From Dactylorhiza incarnata (Eukaryota; Streptophyta; Magnoliopsida; Asparagales; Orchidaceae), in contig JAWHQI010000202.1 in NCBI GenBank assembly GCA_033032865.1, positions 2,046,001-2,110,000 on the forward strand: 64,000 nt of DNA. Reading direction: 5' to 3'. Below, one piece after another: positions 21,765 through 34,206 of the stretch. The translations under genes were made by a program, and so were the position numbers. How positions within the stretch are numbered: position 1 is the first letter of the stretch; each line of letters starts with the position of its first letter. A model generated the notes under the pieces. That model made no database searches. It was not told where the DNA came from and was given only the letters and a program-made list of their open reading frames with translations.

Positions 21765-24700
21765 GTATGTTGGCAGGCTAAGGAAAATGAAGACATGTGG
21801 TACTTGGACTCAGGGTGCTCCAAACACATGACGGGCGATAAAGAAAAATTCCTTAGCCTCACTAAGAAGAAAGGAGGAATGGTGACATTTGGGGACAATG
21901 GAAAGGGAAGGATTTTAGACACCGGTACTGTGGGTAACAATTCTTTCTCTCTTACTAATGTCTTATATGTAGAAGGTTTGAAACATAACTTGATTTCTAT
22001 TAGTCAACTTTGCGATAAAGGTCTAAATGTTTTATTTGAGTCTTCTATTGATTTATGTAAAATTATAGATCCTAAAACCAATAGTATTGTACCTACAGCA
22101 CCACGAACTCACAATCTGTATCTAATTACCTTTCATGATCTATCACGTGCGTCTCTCAAATGTCTTATATCAAAAATGAAGAACTTGAATTATGACATAG
22201 GCGTCTCGGTCACTCTAGCACCAAGTTAATCTTAAAACTGTCAAAGAATGACCTCATTAAAGGTTTGCCTATGCTAAATGGAAATCTATCTTCCTTATGC
22301 TCGCCATGCCAAAAAGGAAAATTTTCAAAAACATCGTTTAAGAGTAAAAATGAAATATCCACCTCAAGACTCTTACAACTAATTCACATGGATCTTTTTG
22401 GACCTATTAGCATGTGTAGTCTTGGTGGTAAAAAAGTACACTTTTGTATTAATTGATGATTTGTCTAGATTTACTTGGACCTTATTTCTTACCTCCAAAT
22501 CTGATGCATTTTATGAATTTACAAAGCTTTGCAATCGTATTCAAAATGAATTAGATCTAAAAATCAAGTGTATACGATCGGATCATGGAGGGGAATTTGA
22601 AAATGATAGCTTCACCACTTTCTGTAATAATCTAGTTATTAAGCACGAAGTTTCCGCTCCATGCACCCCCAACAAAACGGTGTGGTGGAGAGGAAAAATA
22701 GAACTCTCCAAGAACTTCCACGCACTATGCTATCCGAGTATGGGTTGCCTAGATATTTTTGGGCCGAAGCCATAAATACATCATGTTATGTCATAAATCG
22801 TGTCATGCTTCGCCCTATTTTGAAATTAACTCCATATGAATTGTATTTTCAAAAGAATCCTAATGTATCGTATTTTCATGGTTTTGGTTGTAAATGTTTT
22901 ATCCTAAACACCAAGGATGCATTAGCTAAATTTAATGAAAAATGTGATGAAGGTATTTTTCTTGGTTACTCTTCCACTAGCAAAGCATATAGAATATATA
23001 ATAAAAAATCTACAAAGGTTGAAGAGTCTATTCATGTGAAGTCTAATGAACTTGTGCCTTGTGTAGATTCTACTTGTGTAGGAGATAAAGATGAGCCTCT
23101 TTCACCATTGGAGCATGATGATGATGAACCACTTGGAGAAGAAAAAGAAGTAGAGACGGTGCAAGAGGAGTTCGTGCCTCCAAGTGTGCTATGATTTACA
23201 AGAGATCATCCAAGGGAGCTTATCATTGGAGAACCATGAAGGGGGGTAACGACACATTCTTCTTTTAATGAATCCTTTTCAAACTTATGCTTTGTTTCCG
23301 AAATAGAACCGAAAAATGTTTCCACCCCTTTGAATGATGGATTTTTGTTTATTGCTATGAATGACGAATTGAATCAATTTGAACGCAATAGGGTTTGGAA
23401 ACTAGTTGAAAGACCATCTAATCACCCGGTTATTGGTGTCAAATGGATATTTAAAAATAAATTAGATGGAGAATCTAGAATAACTAGGAACAAAGCTCGA
23501 TTAGTGGCACAAGGTTACTCTCAAATCGAGGGGGTAGATTTTGATGAAACCTTTGCACCCGTTGCTCGCCTTGAATCGATTAGATTTTTTCTAGCTTTTG
23601 CGAGTTATAAGAAGTTTAAATTATTTCAAATGGTTGTTAAAAGTGCCTTCTTAAACTGGATAATTAAAGAAGAAGTCTCTGTTGAACAACCCCCCGGATT
23701 ATTGATGAAAAATTTCAAAATCATGTATATAGATTAGAAAAAGCGCTTTATGGTCTAAAACAAGCGCCCCGTGCTTGGTATGAACGCTTAACATCTTTTT
23801 TATTAAAGCACGATTATAAAATGGGTAGTGCCGATAACACGCTCTTCATTAAGCATTTTGATAATGATTTGATTATTTTACAAATATATGTTGATGATAT
23901 TATTTTTGGAGCCACTAATGAAGAGTTGTGTAATGAAGTTGTTCTAGTGATGCAAAATGAATTTGAGATGAGTCTAGTGGGTGAACTAACATATTTTTTA
24001 GGATTTCAAATAACCCAAAGAAATGATGGAATTTTTATATGTCAATCCAAATATTTCCTTGATATGCTACAACGTTTTGGTTTTGAAAACTTGAAACAAG
24101 CTAGTACTCCAATGAGCGCATCACTAAAATTAGGAAAAGATGAAGCAAGAATTTCAATTGACCAAACTTTATATAGATGAATGATTGGATCCCTATTATA
24201 ACTTAGTGCATTTAGACCCGATATTATGTTTGTCGTATGCTTATGCGCTAGATTTCAAGCAAATCCAAAAGAATCTCATTTAAAAGCGGTGAAACGAATT
24301 TTTCGATATCTAATCGGCACATCTAAATTAGGACTTTGGTATCCAAATAATGATTCTTTTCTCTTGCATGGGTATTCAGATTCTGATTATACGGGTTGTT
24401 CATTAGATAGGAAAAGCACTAGTTGTACCTGTCATTTCTTAGGTCCTTCTCTAGTTGCATGGTCAAGTAGAAAACAAAATTCTGCCGCCCTCTCCACCAC
24501 CAAGGCAGAATATATTGCACTAGGAAGTTGTTGTGCCCAAGCATTATGGATGACTCAAACCTTAGAAGACTTTGGTGTTCATTTAACTAATATTGAACTT
24601 AAGTGTGACAACAAGAGTGCTATTGACTTAACAAATAGCCCTGTTCATCAATCACGATCTAAACACATAGACGTAAGACACCACTTTATTAGGGATCACA

Positions 24701-24834
24701 TCAAAAAGGAACATGTTCATGTAAACTTCATTGGAACTGAATTGCAAATTGCGGACATCTTTACCAAGCCTCTATCCGATTCACGATTTGCTCTACTTAG
24801 ACTAGAACTAGGGGTCTTGGACATTCATACTTAA
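21765..24834 (+). pseudogene. pol: pol of SIRE-2 (PR-IN-RT-RH), broken
   Basis: Protease WYLDSGCSKHMTGD at 21798. Integrase: zinc region 22190-22330 with a 1-bp loss near 22170 and a 1-bp gain near 22435, HMDLFGP at 22386, SDHGGEF at about 22580, VVERKNR at about 22683 after the frameshift shared with SIRE-1. Reverse transcriptase: 23330-24180 with a 1-bp loss near 23700 and YVDDI at about 23888. RNase H and C-terminus: 24226-24834, SDSDYTG to an intact ADIFTKPL motif. Additional stops lie at 23192 (CGA to TGA) and 24178. The end at 24834 corresponds to the SIRE-1 stop. It is not functional as it stands. Confidence 0.9.
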
Positions 24835-26916
24835 TCGTGCAAAATCCGTGTTCTTATGACCTCACATATCTGATTTCTGTACTGAATCACATTGTCACTA
24901 ATCTGCACAACTATATTCATAAGAAAAATTCTAAATATTTCACGTTTTTTCTAAAATTTGAGATCTGTCACTAACGCCCGGCGATAGCTGGGTACCACTG
25001 GCGTTAGTGGGTATTTCTGAATTTCCAGTTTCTTTTTCATTTTTTATTTTTCAGTTCCTGTTATTTTCTTTTAAAATTCTAAAAACAAAAAAAACTATAA
25101 AACAATTCAACATCCAACCATAAACATGCTTTGTTTTTCTATATATCAAAATCAACTACAAAATTGAAAAACCAATTAAAACAACAAAAACATGCTTTTT
25201 ATTTGTTTTATTTTTTGTTTTTGAAAAACTTAAAATTTATAAAAACTGATGTAATTTTCAATGTTTCAAGGATGATATGGTTTATATTGCCAAGTTTAGA
25301 ATACAATGTTTCATTCTCTATTTCAAGTATCTTAATAACATTGTTTTGTATCATGCCTTGATCATTATCTTATGTGTGCTTTGAAATTGATTATAGAAAT
25401 CATGTGTAGTATTGCATAGCATGCCTCTATGTATGAGTAAATGGTTTACATTTGATAATGATTTATTCACTCATATTTTTTGATAAACTACATATGAATT
25501 TAATATACTCTTACATGATTGTGTAGTGTAACAACCTAATATTATTGTTATGCATGCTTCGTTTTACCAACACCACAATTGCAAATCTTCTTCATGCACC
25601 TATTTTTGAAGAAGTCTCTTTTCCAAAAAATTTGTTTGCACATACAAGTGAATTCGGAGGCCTTTGTCGTTAAGCAAAAATTCAAATGAATAATTGACAA
25701 AGATAACTCCACCATGCACTACTCACCCTCCTAATAAGTCTTAATGAGCATTGTGAGGTTGAGCACCTTGGAGAGAATTGTAAAGTGCCTTGTTGCAAAC
25801 ACTTTTTTTTACACTACTTCTTCTTTTACACCGGATCACAAATAACTACAATTCAAAATAATAATTGTGATTCTCCAAGCACTACTTTGCACCCTGATAA
25901 GTCTTAATAAGCATTGTGTGTGCATAGCACCTTTGTAGTTGTACTACTTTTCTATGTGCATTAAAAAATTTATATAGCTTTGTGGGTATAAGTAACTCTA
26001 AAAATGCATTTTCAATAATGTTGTATTTATTCCATTATACATGTCATGTGTTTTGATTAACTCATATCTATACTTTTATCAAAACACTATTTTGTATACA
26101 TCATTATCATTTGTAAGCCTTCTACTCATGAGAATTAGAGTCTATTGCATATTAACTTGTATTCTCTAAAATCTTAAGTAAATGCACTAGATAGCTTTGC
26201 ATGATCAATATAATGTATAAGTGTACTTGATTTCTCAATTTAAGACATTGTATTCTTCTATCTTAACTTTATATGTTGTATCATGCTTACATGTTTTTTT
26301 TCCGCTACGCCATGTGTACTCTTTATTGCTTACCTTTTAAAATAAAGGTATGGTTATGTTGCTACTGAAATCATTTTGTGTACTTAAATTGCTACAACAT
26401 CTATTTTTTTTTGTCTAAAACTCTTAATCATCTACTATGCTTCACCATTCCTATATAGATGTTCACTTCAAAAATATATTTCGTCATGCTTTCCACCTCT
26501 TTACTACTTGTACGCTCGATCATGAATACGTTTTCCCAACAAGTGGTTTCTTTATGACAATTTCTTCACATTCTTTTTTTTTTCACTCCTATATATTGTA
26601 TTTTTCCTAAGCATTTATCTCTTTATCATGTTCATTCCCTCTCTACACATTTATTGCACACATTCCTATTTGACTTTCTCTCCACCCTCTTTTGATAATA
26701 CCAAAATGGGGAGAATAAATTTGAAAGAAATTCACATATATGGGGAGTAGATTCAAAGGAAGTTCTGTGGTAGGGGGAGAACTCATTTAGGGGGAGATTT
26801 CATTTAGGGGGAGCATTTGAACAGGTCTAATTTTCATGCTATCCGCATTAGTTCTTATTATAAACACAAATTCCTATCACTTGAATTATTTCTGTCTAAG
26901 GGGATTTGTTATTATC
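24835..26916 (+). other. Long 3' untranslated region of SIRE-2
   Basis: It is collinear with 12467-14539. It contains a hairpin module (24962-25015), two copies of the ~60-nt conserved motif (25712-25771, 25875-25934) and a series of AGGGGGAG tracts (26770-26815). There is no env-like ORF. Confidence 0.8.
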
Positions 26917-26927
26917 AAAAGGGGGAG
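26917..26927 (+). other. Polypurine tract of SIRE-2
   Basis: AAAAGGGGGAG lies two bases before the 3' LTR at 26930. Confidence 0.9.
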
Positions 26928-27292
26928 TTTGTTGGAACATGCTTTCCGCATCTCTTGGTTTGACAATAACAAATCCTATTGTATTTGATCATATTTGTTT
27001 GTGTTTATAACATGCAAGATCCTGTGTATTCAAATATCCATTGGAATATGTTGTGCTGTTACTACCGCAGAGCGTTAGCACTACCGCTGGCACTAGCGAA
27101 TCGACGAAATGGTGTTCGACAAAAGTAGATGCCGTTCGACGAAAATGCCGTTCGACGAAATGGTGTTCGACGAACGTAGATGTCGTTCGACGAACTGGCA
27201 TTCAACAAAATGAGATGTGTTCGACGAAAAGAGATGTGCTCTACCGCAGAGCATTAGCACTACCGCTGGTGCTAGTATAAATGGAAACAATT

Positions 27293-28653
27293 TGTTGGAT
27301 CTTGTGGCGCCCTTAGAGGGGGGGGGGGGGTGAATAAGGGCCTTTTTAAATTACGATTTTTACTTAAGAATTTTTAAAACAAAATTTACTTTTCTAAAAA
27401 AATTACTTATATAAATTCCAAGATAATTACTAAATTGTTTTATAATGAAGGAGATTGAAATAAACAATTTAGATTTAGAATTAAAAACTTAGAAAACAAT
27501 ATAATAGAGATTACGCCAAATGATAGAAATCAAGTAAACACAAAAGAGACATGATTATATTATATGAAAAAGTGATTACATAAATTTGATTTCTATATCG
27601 CTAGAAATCAGAGGCGTACAAATGTAAATTTCTTTTTGTTTACCAATCCTTCTCCCAAGGATCGGAAGGATATCACTTGTCTCTCCCTAAACCAAGCCCA
27701 AGCCTATCCTCTAGATCTTCCCAAGATCTAGACGTAGCACACAAGGCCACAATTTCCCACCAAGCCACGCAAGGACTTGGATGCTCCGCACAAGGAAGCG
27801 ATTTTCCCTTAAGCCACGCAAGGACTTAGAAGCTCAGCACAAGGAAGCGATTTTCCCTACCAATACAAAGTAAAATGTATATAAATGAAAATACAAGATA
27901 AAATAAGAACTCCCTAGAAATTCAGATCTCTGAAAGGAAGGTTGAAGCCTCGAGATGATCCTTGATGTAGAAGCGCGTCCGATCTCGTCTTCAATTTCAA
28001 ACCTTCTCAGCATAAATGGGAGTTCATGAGGTTCTGGAGCTCTCTAGATGGAATGCACTCAGGAAGGGACTTAGAATCTTCAAAGCTCTGAATGCACGAA
28101 CAAAAGGAGCCAATTTATAGAATTTCGCTGTCGCCTGGGTAACATCAGCTGTCGGAAATTTCCGACAGCGCAAAACTACCGGTCGTGGTGCTGTCGTGGG
28201 CAGTTGTTGTAACCTCCGAGCTGTCGCCTGGGCGACATCGATGTTGGATTTCCGACAGCTCAAAACTGCCTTTCGTCGTGCTGCCGTGGGGGAAGTAGTT
28301 GTAACTTCTCTGCTGTCGCCTGGGCGACATCAGCTGTCGCCTGGGCGACAGCTCCTCTTCATTTTTGCCGTCCGAAACTACTCCAGACTGTAGATTGAGT
28401 CGTTCTCATCTCCGAAATGGGGTGGCACGTTCTGTAACTCTTCCTGTATTGAAAGTTATGGCCATTTTAAGATCAGCACACAAAACTCATCCAACCTGAG
28501 ACTTGTCGTTCTCGGATCATGCCCATGAACGAGGACTTGCCTCCTCATTGAACCTGTACAACCTGGCCACTATAAACACACAAAAGACTAGATCAAATAC
28601 ATCATGGTATTTGTTATTCTCAAACCAAGAGATGCGGAAAGCAAGCTCCAACA
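27293..28653 (-). repeat. TR-GAG 3' LTR (1,361 bp)
   Basis: It pairs with 34207-35610. It contains GTCGCCTGGGCGAC repeats and a perfect 22-bp palindrome at 28148-28169 (GCTGTCGGAAA/TTTCCGACAGC). A G-run at 27318 and its counterpart at 34232 differ in length. Confidence 0.93.
28148..28346 (-). repeat. 21-bp palindrome-containing repeats in TR-GAG LTR
   Basis: 'ctgtcgcctgggcgacatcag' type units contain GTCGCC-TG-GGCGAC. Two units lie next to each other here (about 28310-28350); the 5' LTR has four (35228-35309). This explains about 42 bp of the LTR length difference. Confidence 0.8.
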
Positions 28654-28655
28654 AT

Positions 28656-28666
28656 CTCCCCCTTTT
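28656..28666 (-). other. Polypurine tract of TR-GAG
   Basis: On the minus strand AAAAGGGGGAG lies two bases before the 3' LTR, in the same 'ttattatc' context as in SIRE-1/2. Further CTCCCCC tracts lie at 28764, 28805, 28900 and 28915. Confidence 0.88.
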
Positions 28667-31600
28667 GATAATAACAAATACCCATATGAAAAATTAGTGA
28701 GTTTATAGATAAGTGCGATAAAAGATATGCATGAATAAAAGGTTTACTGCGTGATAGATTTTACTCCCCCTAAATATCTATGTCACTAGATTTCTCATTT
28801 TATTCTCCCCCTTTTATTATTACCAAAAGTGGGTTGTCATGATCGAGCAATATCACTCCCTCTACATAGATGCTTTCCATGAAAACTTGTTAATATACTC
28901 CCCCTAAATTGTATTCTCCCCCTAAATATTATAATTAATTGCAATGGTGCATTCTGAAAAATTGAGATTAGTAAGAGATTTCTTGAATTTATATTTCTCC
29001 CCTTTTTTGATATTATCAAAAGTTATTTTGAAATAAAGAATGAATAATTATGAAGAAATAATAAATATGGGAGTATATAAGAGTAATAGATTTTATGTCG
29101 AGAAGAAAAATAGGATGCAATCAAAAGCTTGTTAAATACTACTTGTTGAGAAAAATATAGGCATGATGTAACATAAAGTAGTAAGCATCATAGCTAACAT
29201 GATAAAGTAAGCATTCTATTTTAAGATACCACTTGCTTAAAGGAAAACACAGTGTTAAAAATAATAAGTACTCTTAAACATAAACATCATTTTAGAAGAT
29301 AAAACCATATAAAGGATAATGAGTTTTAAATTTGAAAAGTTGATGTTTGAGTTAAAGATTGAAGAGATGCTATTCCATTAAGATAAAAAAAATTGCAAGC
29401 ATGATTTCATAATATCAAGAAAAGATACACAAACTACAATGTAATAAAATTTTCATTTCAAGTAAACATAAACATTGTAGCGGTCATGCTTTGTTATCTA
29501 GTGCATTTACTTAAGTTTGAAGAGATTTGAGTAGATGAGCATTAGGATCCAATTCTCATGAGTAGAAGTTTTATGAAAGATAATGATGTGTGCAAAGCAG
29601 TGTTTTGATAAAGTATACAAGTGAATCAATCAAAAACACATGACATATATAATGAAATAACACAACATTAAAATACACAAATAATATTACTTCCACACTA
29701 TTTCAATGCACATGAATAAATAGTACAACTATCAAGGTGCTCTGCACACACAATGCTTATTAAGACTTATCAGGGTGCAAAGTAGTGCTTGGGGGATCAC
29801 TTTTATACTTCCTAGCTTTATTTTCAAATTTTTTATGATCCGGTGTACTAAAGAGAAGTGGTGAAGAAATTGTTTGCTATAAGACACTTTACAATTCTTA
29901 GCCAAGGTGCTCAACCCCACAATGCTCATTAAGACTTATCAGGAGGGTGAGTAGTGCTTGGTGGAGTTTTCCTTGTCATTTATTATTTGCTTTTTAGTTT
30001 AGTGACTAAGGACTCCGAATTCACTTGTTTTGCAAACATAGCATTGTAAACCACATTTCTCTAAAGAATAAGTGCATGAAAGACAAAGAATTGTAATAAC
30101 CAATTCAATGTTGTGTAGGTAATCTATTTAGGCATTTTAATTATTTATGTTATTACACTACACAATCATGTAAGAATAAGATTATAAACACATGTAGGTT
30201 ATCAAAAATAAGTGAGTGAATGAATCATTATCAAACATAATACATTACTCATACTTAGAGGCATGCTAAACATTTCTACACATGTTTATCTACAATCAAT
30301 TTCATTGCACATAACAAGATAATTCTCAAGGCATGACAAATACAAAACAATGTTTTTAAGAAACTTGAAAGTTAAATTAAACATTGTATTTAATCTTTAA
30401 TTGATATAATTAATCATCCATCCTTGACAATGGCAATGAATAGCAATCAGTTTTTTTATATAAATTTTTGAATTTTTTTTTATATGCACAAAACAATAAA
30501 CACACATAAAGAAAAACATATTTTTGTTCTTTGAAATTGTTTTGTAAATTTGTATTTGTTTTTTTTTTTATATATATTCTCTGGAACTCATAGAAGTCTT
30601 TAATAACCCTTTCAGTAAATGATATTCTATGCCAGAGAAATAAACAAAAATAATGTATGAGAAAATACACATATATATATATATTTTTTAAAAGAAATAA
30701 ATTTTTGTTTTAAAAGGAATACAAAGATAGAAAACTTTTTACAAACACACAGAATATTAAAATAATACCAGAAATAATTGAAAACAAAAAATATTTTGGA
30801 GCAAAGGAGCTAACGCCAGGCATTAACTTCTTAAAGCCAAAACAGAACTGCATTTCTTGATGTTTTGAAAAATATTTTTCTCAATTCATTTGTATTATAA
30901 AGAGACCTTCCTTCAGTTGAAATTTCAGAGTATATTGATTAGATTTGAAGGCTCTTTTAGCATGTATTTGGTGATTTTTTTTTTAAATACTTGTGTTTGG
31001 TAAAATCATTAAAGCTCGAAATATTAAAATATGCAAACACATGATGCAATGTTAGAAAAAAAATATGCATGATTTATGTATAAAGAGTGAGATAATGTTC
31101 ATGCAATGAATATAATATAAGTATATCTAAGATCAAGATACCTTAACTACATGACTACACTCTAGCCCTGTACTAAGTGACGGATGGGCATGAGGAGCTG
31201 CACACATGCCGTAGGTTGGGGTGTTAATCCCATATGCATATAAAAGATGACGCTCAACCTAGCACTCTTTCCCCCCAGTGCCTCTCAAGGCCCCACTGGA
31301 ACCCTCCCCGGTTAAGGACAAGACATGACTTAGAGGTTAGGTCTCTAATGCACACAATCCTACGCCCTCGCTATTGTGAGACACATGTCATAAGTTTATT
31401 GATTATAGACATACTAAGCGTGTAAGCCTTAAATATATTAACTATGTTATAATTTCATGATTAGTTTTGGATTTACAATTTTATCGAAGATTGTTGATTT
31501 TAAATCCATTTAGAAAAGTTTTATTCATGCAAATAACTACAAAGGAAAATAAGATTTTCATATTTTAATGATATAATTTACTTTAGCATTGCAAGATATA

Positions 31601-32732
31601 ACTAGCATGAGCATTGATTTCTATCTATGGTACGTGATAATGCTAGTGTGATGGATTAGGACAACATGGTGCAAAGCTAAGTAAAGATGGATAAATATAA
31701 GATTGAGTTGCATGTATTCAAACATAGAGTTTTGAATTTTCATAGACCTAGAAAGAAGTGACAATTCTATTTGATTTCATCTTGTTGATATCAAGTTAAT
31801 TCATAGGTCTAAAGATAATGAGATTCATGCAAACAATAAAGATGCACATCACACACACACAAAACAAGATATGAAACTATAATACCAATTGCAATCATAT
31901 ATTTCATAATTCCTAAGGTTGATAGAATTAGTTAATTTAAGATAGGTCTTGATGGATCATGAATTATGATATATGATTATAGTGAATTTTAACATAGGAT
32001 ATTAATAGATCATGGTGGTGATTGTGAAATCATATTCATCATTTTTGTAAATTTTCTTTTTGATTTTATTTTTAGAAATTAGACAAAACAAATACAAGGT
32101 ATTTGACAATAATGATAGTAAAAATAATTTTTCAGAGAAATCAGAATTTTTTTAAGGAAAATATGTTACCGCCAGCGTTAGTGATAACGCCTGGCGTTAG
32201 CAACAAAGTTACTATATTTGATTTAAAACACGTTGTTTTTGATATTATTTGATTCTGATTTTTCTCGATTATGATTTTCAATATAGGGGCTATTATATGC
32301 AGCAACGAAAAATAGACAAATATGCAATTAGTTGCGCATTTAATATTTTAGCCTAAGACCCCTAAAAATCCATTTAAATCCAATTTTGAAAGTAATTTCA
32401 TTAGTCTTGATAATATCATTTAGAAAATTTAGCATTCAATTTATAATGATAATATAAGACATTTATAGGCAAAGGATTTAAAAAGGATAAAACAAAAGGA
32501 AAAGATAGATCACTTAAAAATTATGACTTTATGTTTAATTTAATTCAATTTTGATTTGATAAACATTAGGCTTAAAATGTAAAAGTCATATTTCATAATA
32601 TATATAAGTGACCTTAGCGTGTTGGCTCAAAAATAAGAAAACAAACAAAAGAAAAAACAATTAAGCATATCATGAAGTAGAGAATTGATATTTCATTTTT
32701 AATTGTTTCTACTTCATGCAAATGATAGGATA
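28667..32732 (-). other. TR-GAG untranslated internal region
   Basis: About 4 kb of AT-rich DNA with no long ORF or recognisable pol domain. It includes two conserved SIRE 3'-UTR motifs (29732-29793, 29902-29963), an AT/T-rich tract (30460-30720), a GC-richer island (31150-31330) with no identified origin, and a hairpin module at 32165-32206. Confidence 0.8.
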
Positions 32733-34157
32733 CTAATGAATAAGAAATTTAGGTATCCAAAGGGGACCATGAGGGATGGTTCCTTTGGGTACCCAAATAC
32801 GACATGATGATTTTTTAGGAGACAAGGATAAATGAGCCCTTTCTATTAAAGTTGATGTGTCATTTTTCTTTAAGGGTCTCCATTCATACCTTGATTGTTT
32901 ATCTTTAAAATTCATATTATGATTATGTGACATCTTTATATGATTGTATTTGTTTGAAAAATAATTCATTTGAGATTTATGCTTATTCAAATTATTTTTC
33001 AAAATAGATTGATGTTGATAATCATAATGAATTTTATTATATGGATTCTTTGAAAATTTATAAGAGTGATTGTCTTTCTTTAGAATTGAATGTTGAAAGA
33101 GTGAGTTACAAAATGTTTTAAATGATTGGTCCTTATTTAGATGATTTTCATTTTCACTCTTTCTTATAGACCTACTCTTATAATATGAAGTTAAGCTTTT
33201 AGACTTTTGAAAATTTGATAAACTAGAAAAAAGAGATTTTTCATTATATGAAAATTTTTGAATAAACATTTTTAATGATTCTAGTTTATCCTTTAAATTA
33301 TCATTTTCTTTTATCAATTTTTCATTATGTTCTTTTGAAATTAAAAGTCCTTTTTCTAAAACCTTGAGTTCTTCTTTAAAAGAATTATAATCAAAACAAG
33401 GTTTAGCATTTTCAATTAAAGAGCATGAACAAGAATTTGAAACATCAATATAAGATTCTACTTTAGTGTTTGCTTTTAAAGTTTTATTTTCTAAACGTAA
33501 TTTGGAATTAGCATGTTTCAACTTTGAAATTTTATGTTTAGCAAATTTAAGCACACGAAATGTAGAAATAGAATTAGTTACTAAAAGAGAAGATTTAGAT
33601 TTTCTTACCTTGCTATAGTTTCCGTCTTCTCTTTTGCTTGATGTTTTGCCATCAACTGAGTCCAATATTGTGACGTTGTCTTCTTCATCTTTCTCTTCTA
33701 AACAAGAGTGTCCATCATCCTTTCCGCTTGATGCGCATTCTATGGATCCATCCTTTGTGTAGCTTTCTTGAATATTTGCATAGGCTTGCATATTCTCCGG
33801 TTCTTGTGAATGTTCCGTACCTGTAGAAGGAGAATCATAAGTTCTTTCAAGAAAACTCCAAATTTCATATGCGGTAGGTAAAGTATAAATAAGTTTGAAA
33901 ATATTTTGGTCTAACGCACAAAATATACTATTCATAGATTTTGCATTTAAAATAATTTCGTTTATAGTTAGTACGCTAGATGGCTTTTTAATAGTAATAT
34001 TCCAAACTTTTTCATCTAAGGCCTTAAGAAAATTTTTCATTAATATTTTCCACCCTTTAAAATTTTTGCCCATAAATAAAGGTGGTGATAATATTTTTTC
34101 ATTTATATTAAAATTTTCCCCACTAGTAGAAGCGAGATCATGATCAAGAGACGCCAT
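32733..34157 (-). CDS. gag: Intact gag-like protein of TR-GAG (474 aa)
   Basis: This is an uninterrupted 474-codon frame whose ATG sits in the same 'gggaataatggcg' context as the SIRE gag starts. The N-terminus resembles copia gag (SPPLFMGKNFKGWK, FCALDQNIF, AYEIWSFLERTY, residues about 25-110). The rest of the UBN2-type core is missing: the frame jumps to an acidic serine-rich linker, then a long Lys/Asn/Leu-rich probable coiled coil (about 215-310) and a basic tail. It ends near an IWVPKGT motif, which also occurs just before protease in SIRE-type polyproteins. No CCHC zinc knuckle is visible. It is probably a structural particle protein acting with SIRE enzymes. Staying open with LTRs about 3% diverged suggests recent insertion or selection. 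Confidence 0.85.
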   Translation of the reverse strand: MASLDHDLASTSGENFNINEKILSPPLFMGKNFKGWKILMKNFLKALDEKVWNITIKKPSSVLTINEIILNAKSMNSIFCALDQNIFKLIYTLPTAYEIWSFLERTYDSPSTGTEHSQEPENMQAYANIQESYTKDGSIECASSGKDDGHSCLEEKDEEDNVTILDSVDGKTSSKREDGNYSKVRKSKSSLLVTNSISTFRVLKFAKHKISKLKHANSKLRLENKTLKANTKVESYIDVSNSCSCSLIENAKPCFDYNSFKEELKVLEKGLLISKEHNEKLIKENDNLKDKLESLKMFIQKFSYNEKSLFSSLSNFQKSKSLTSYYKSRSIRKSENENHLNKDQSFKTFCNSLFQHSILKKDNHSYKFSKNPYNKIHYDYQHQSILKNNLNKHKSQMNYFSNKYNHIKMSHNHNMNFKDKQSRYEWRPLKKNDTSTLIERAHLSLSPKKSSCRIWVPKGTIPHGPLWIPKFLIH

Positions 34158-34192
34158 TATTCCCGGTTATTAAGCCGATTTAGAATAACCTG

Positions 34193-34204
34193 GCTCTGAT
34201 ACCA
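34193..34204 (-). other. Primer binding site of TR-GAG
   Basis: On the minus strand TGGTATCAGAGC is a perfect initiator-Met type site two bases inside the 5' LTR. The following leader is shared with SIRE-1/2. Confidence 0.93.
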
Positions 34205-34206
34205 AT

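Noticed and set aside
34193..34204. tRNA genes suggested by tRNA-like sequence
   Set aside because: Only the 3'-end complement (primer site) is present next to LTR ends; no cloverleaf.
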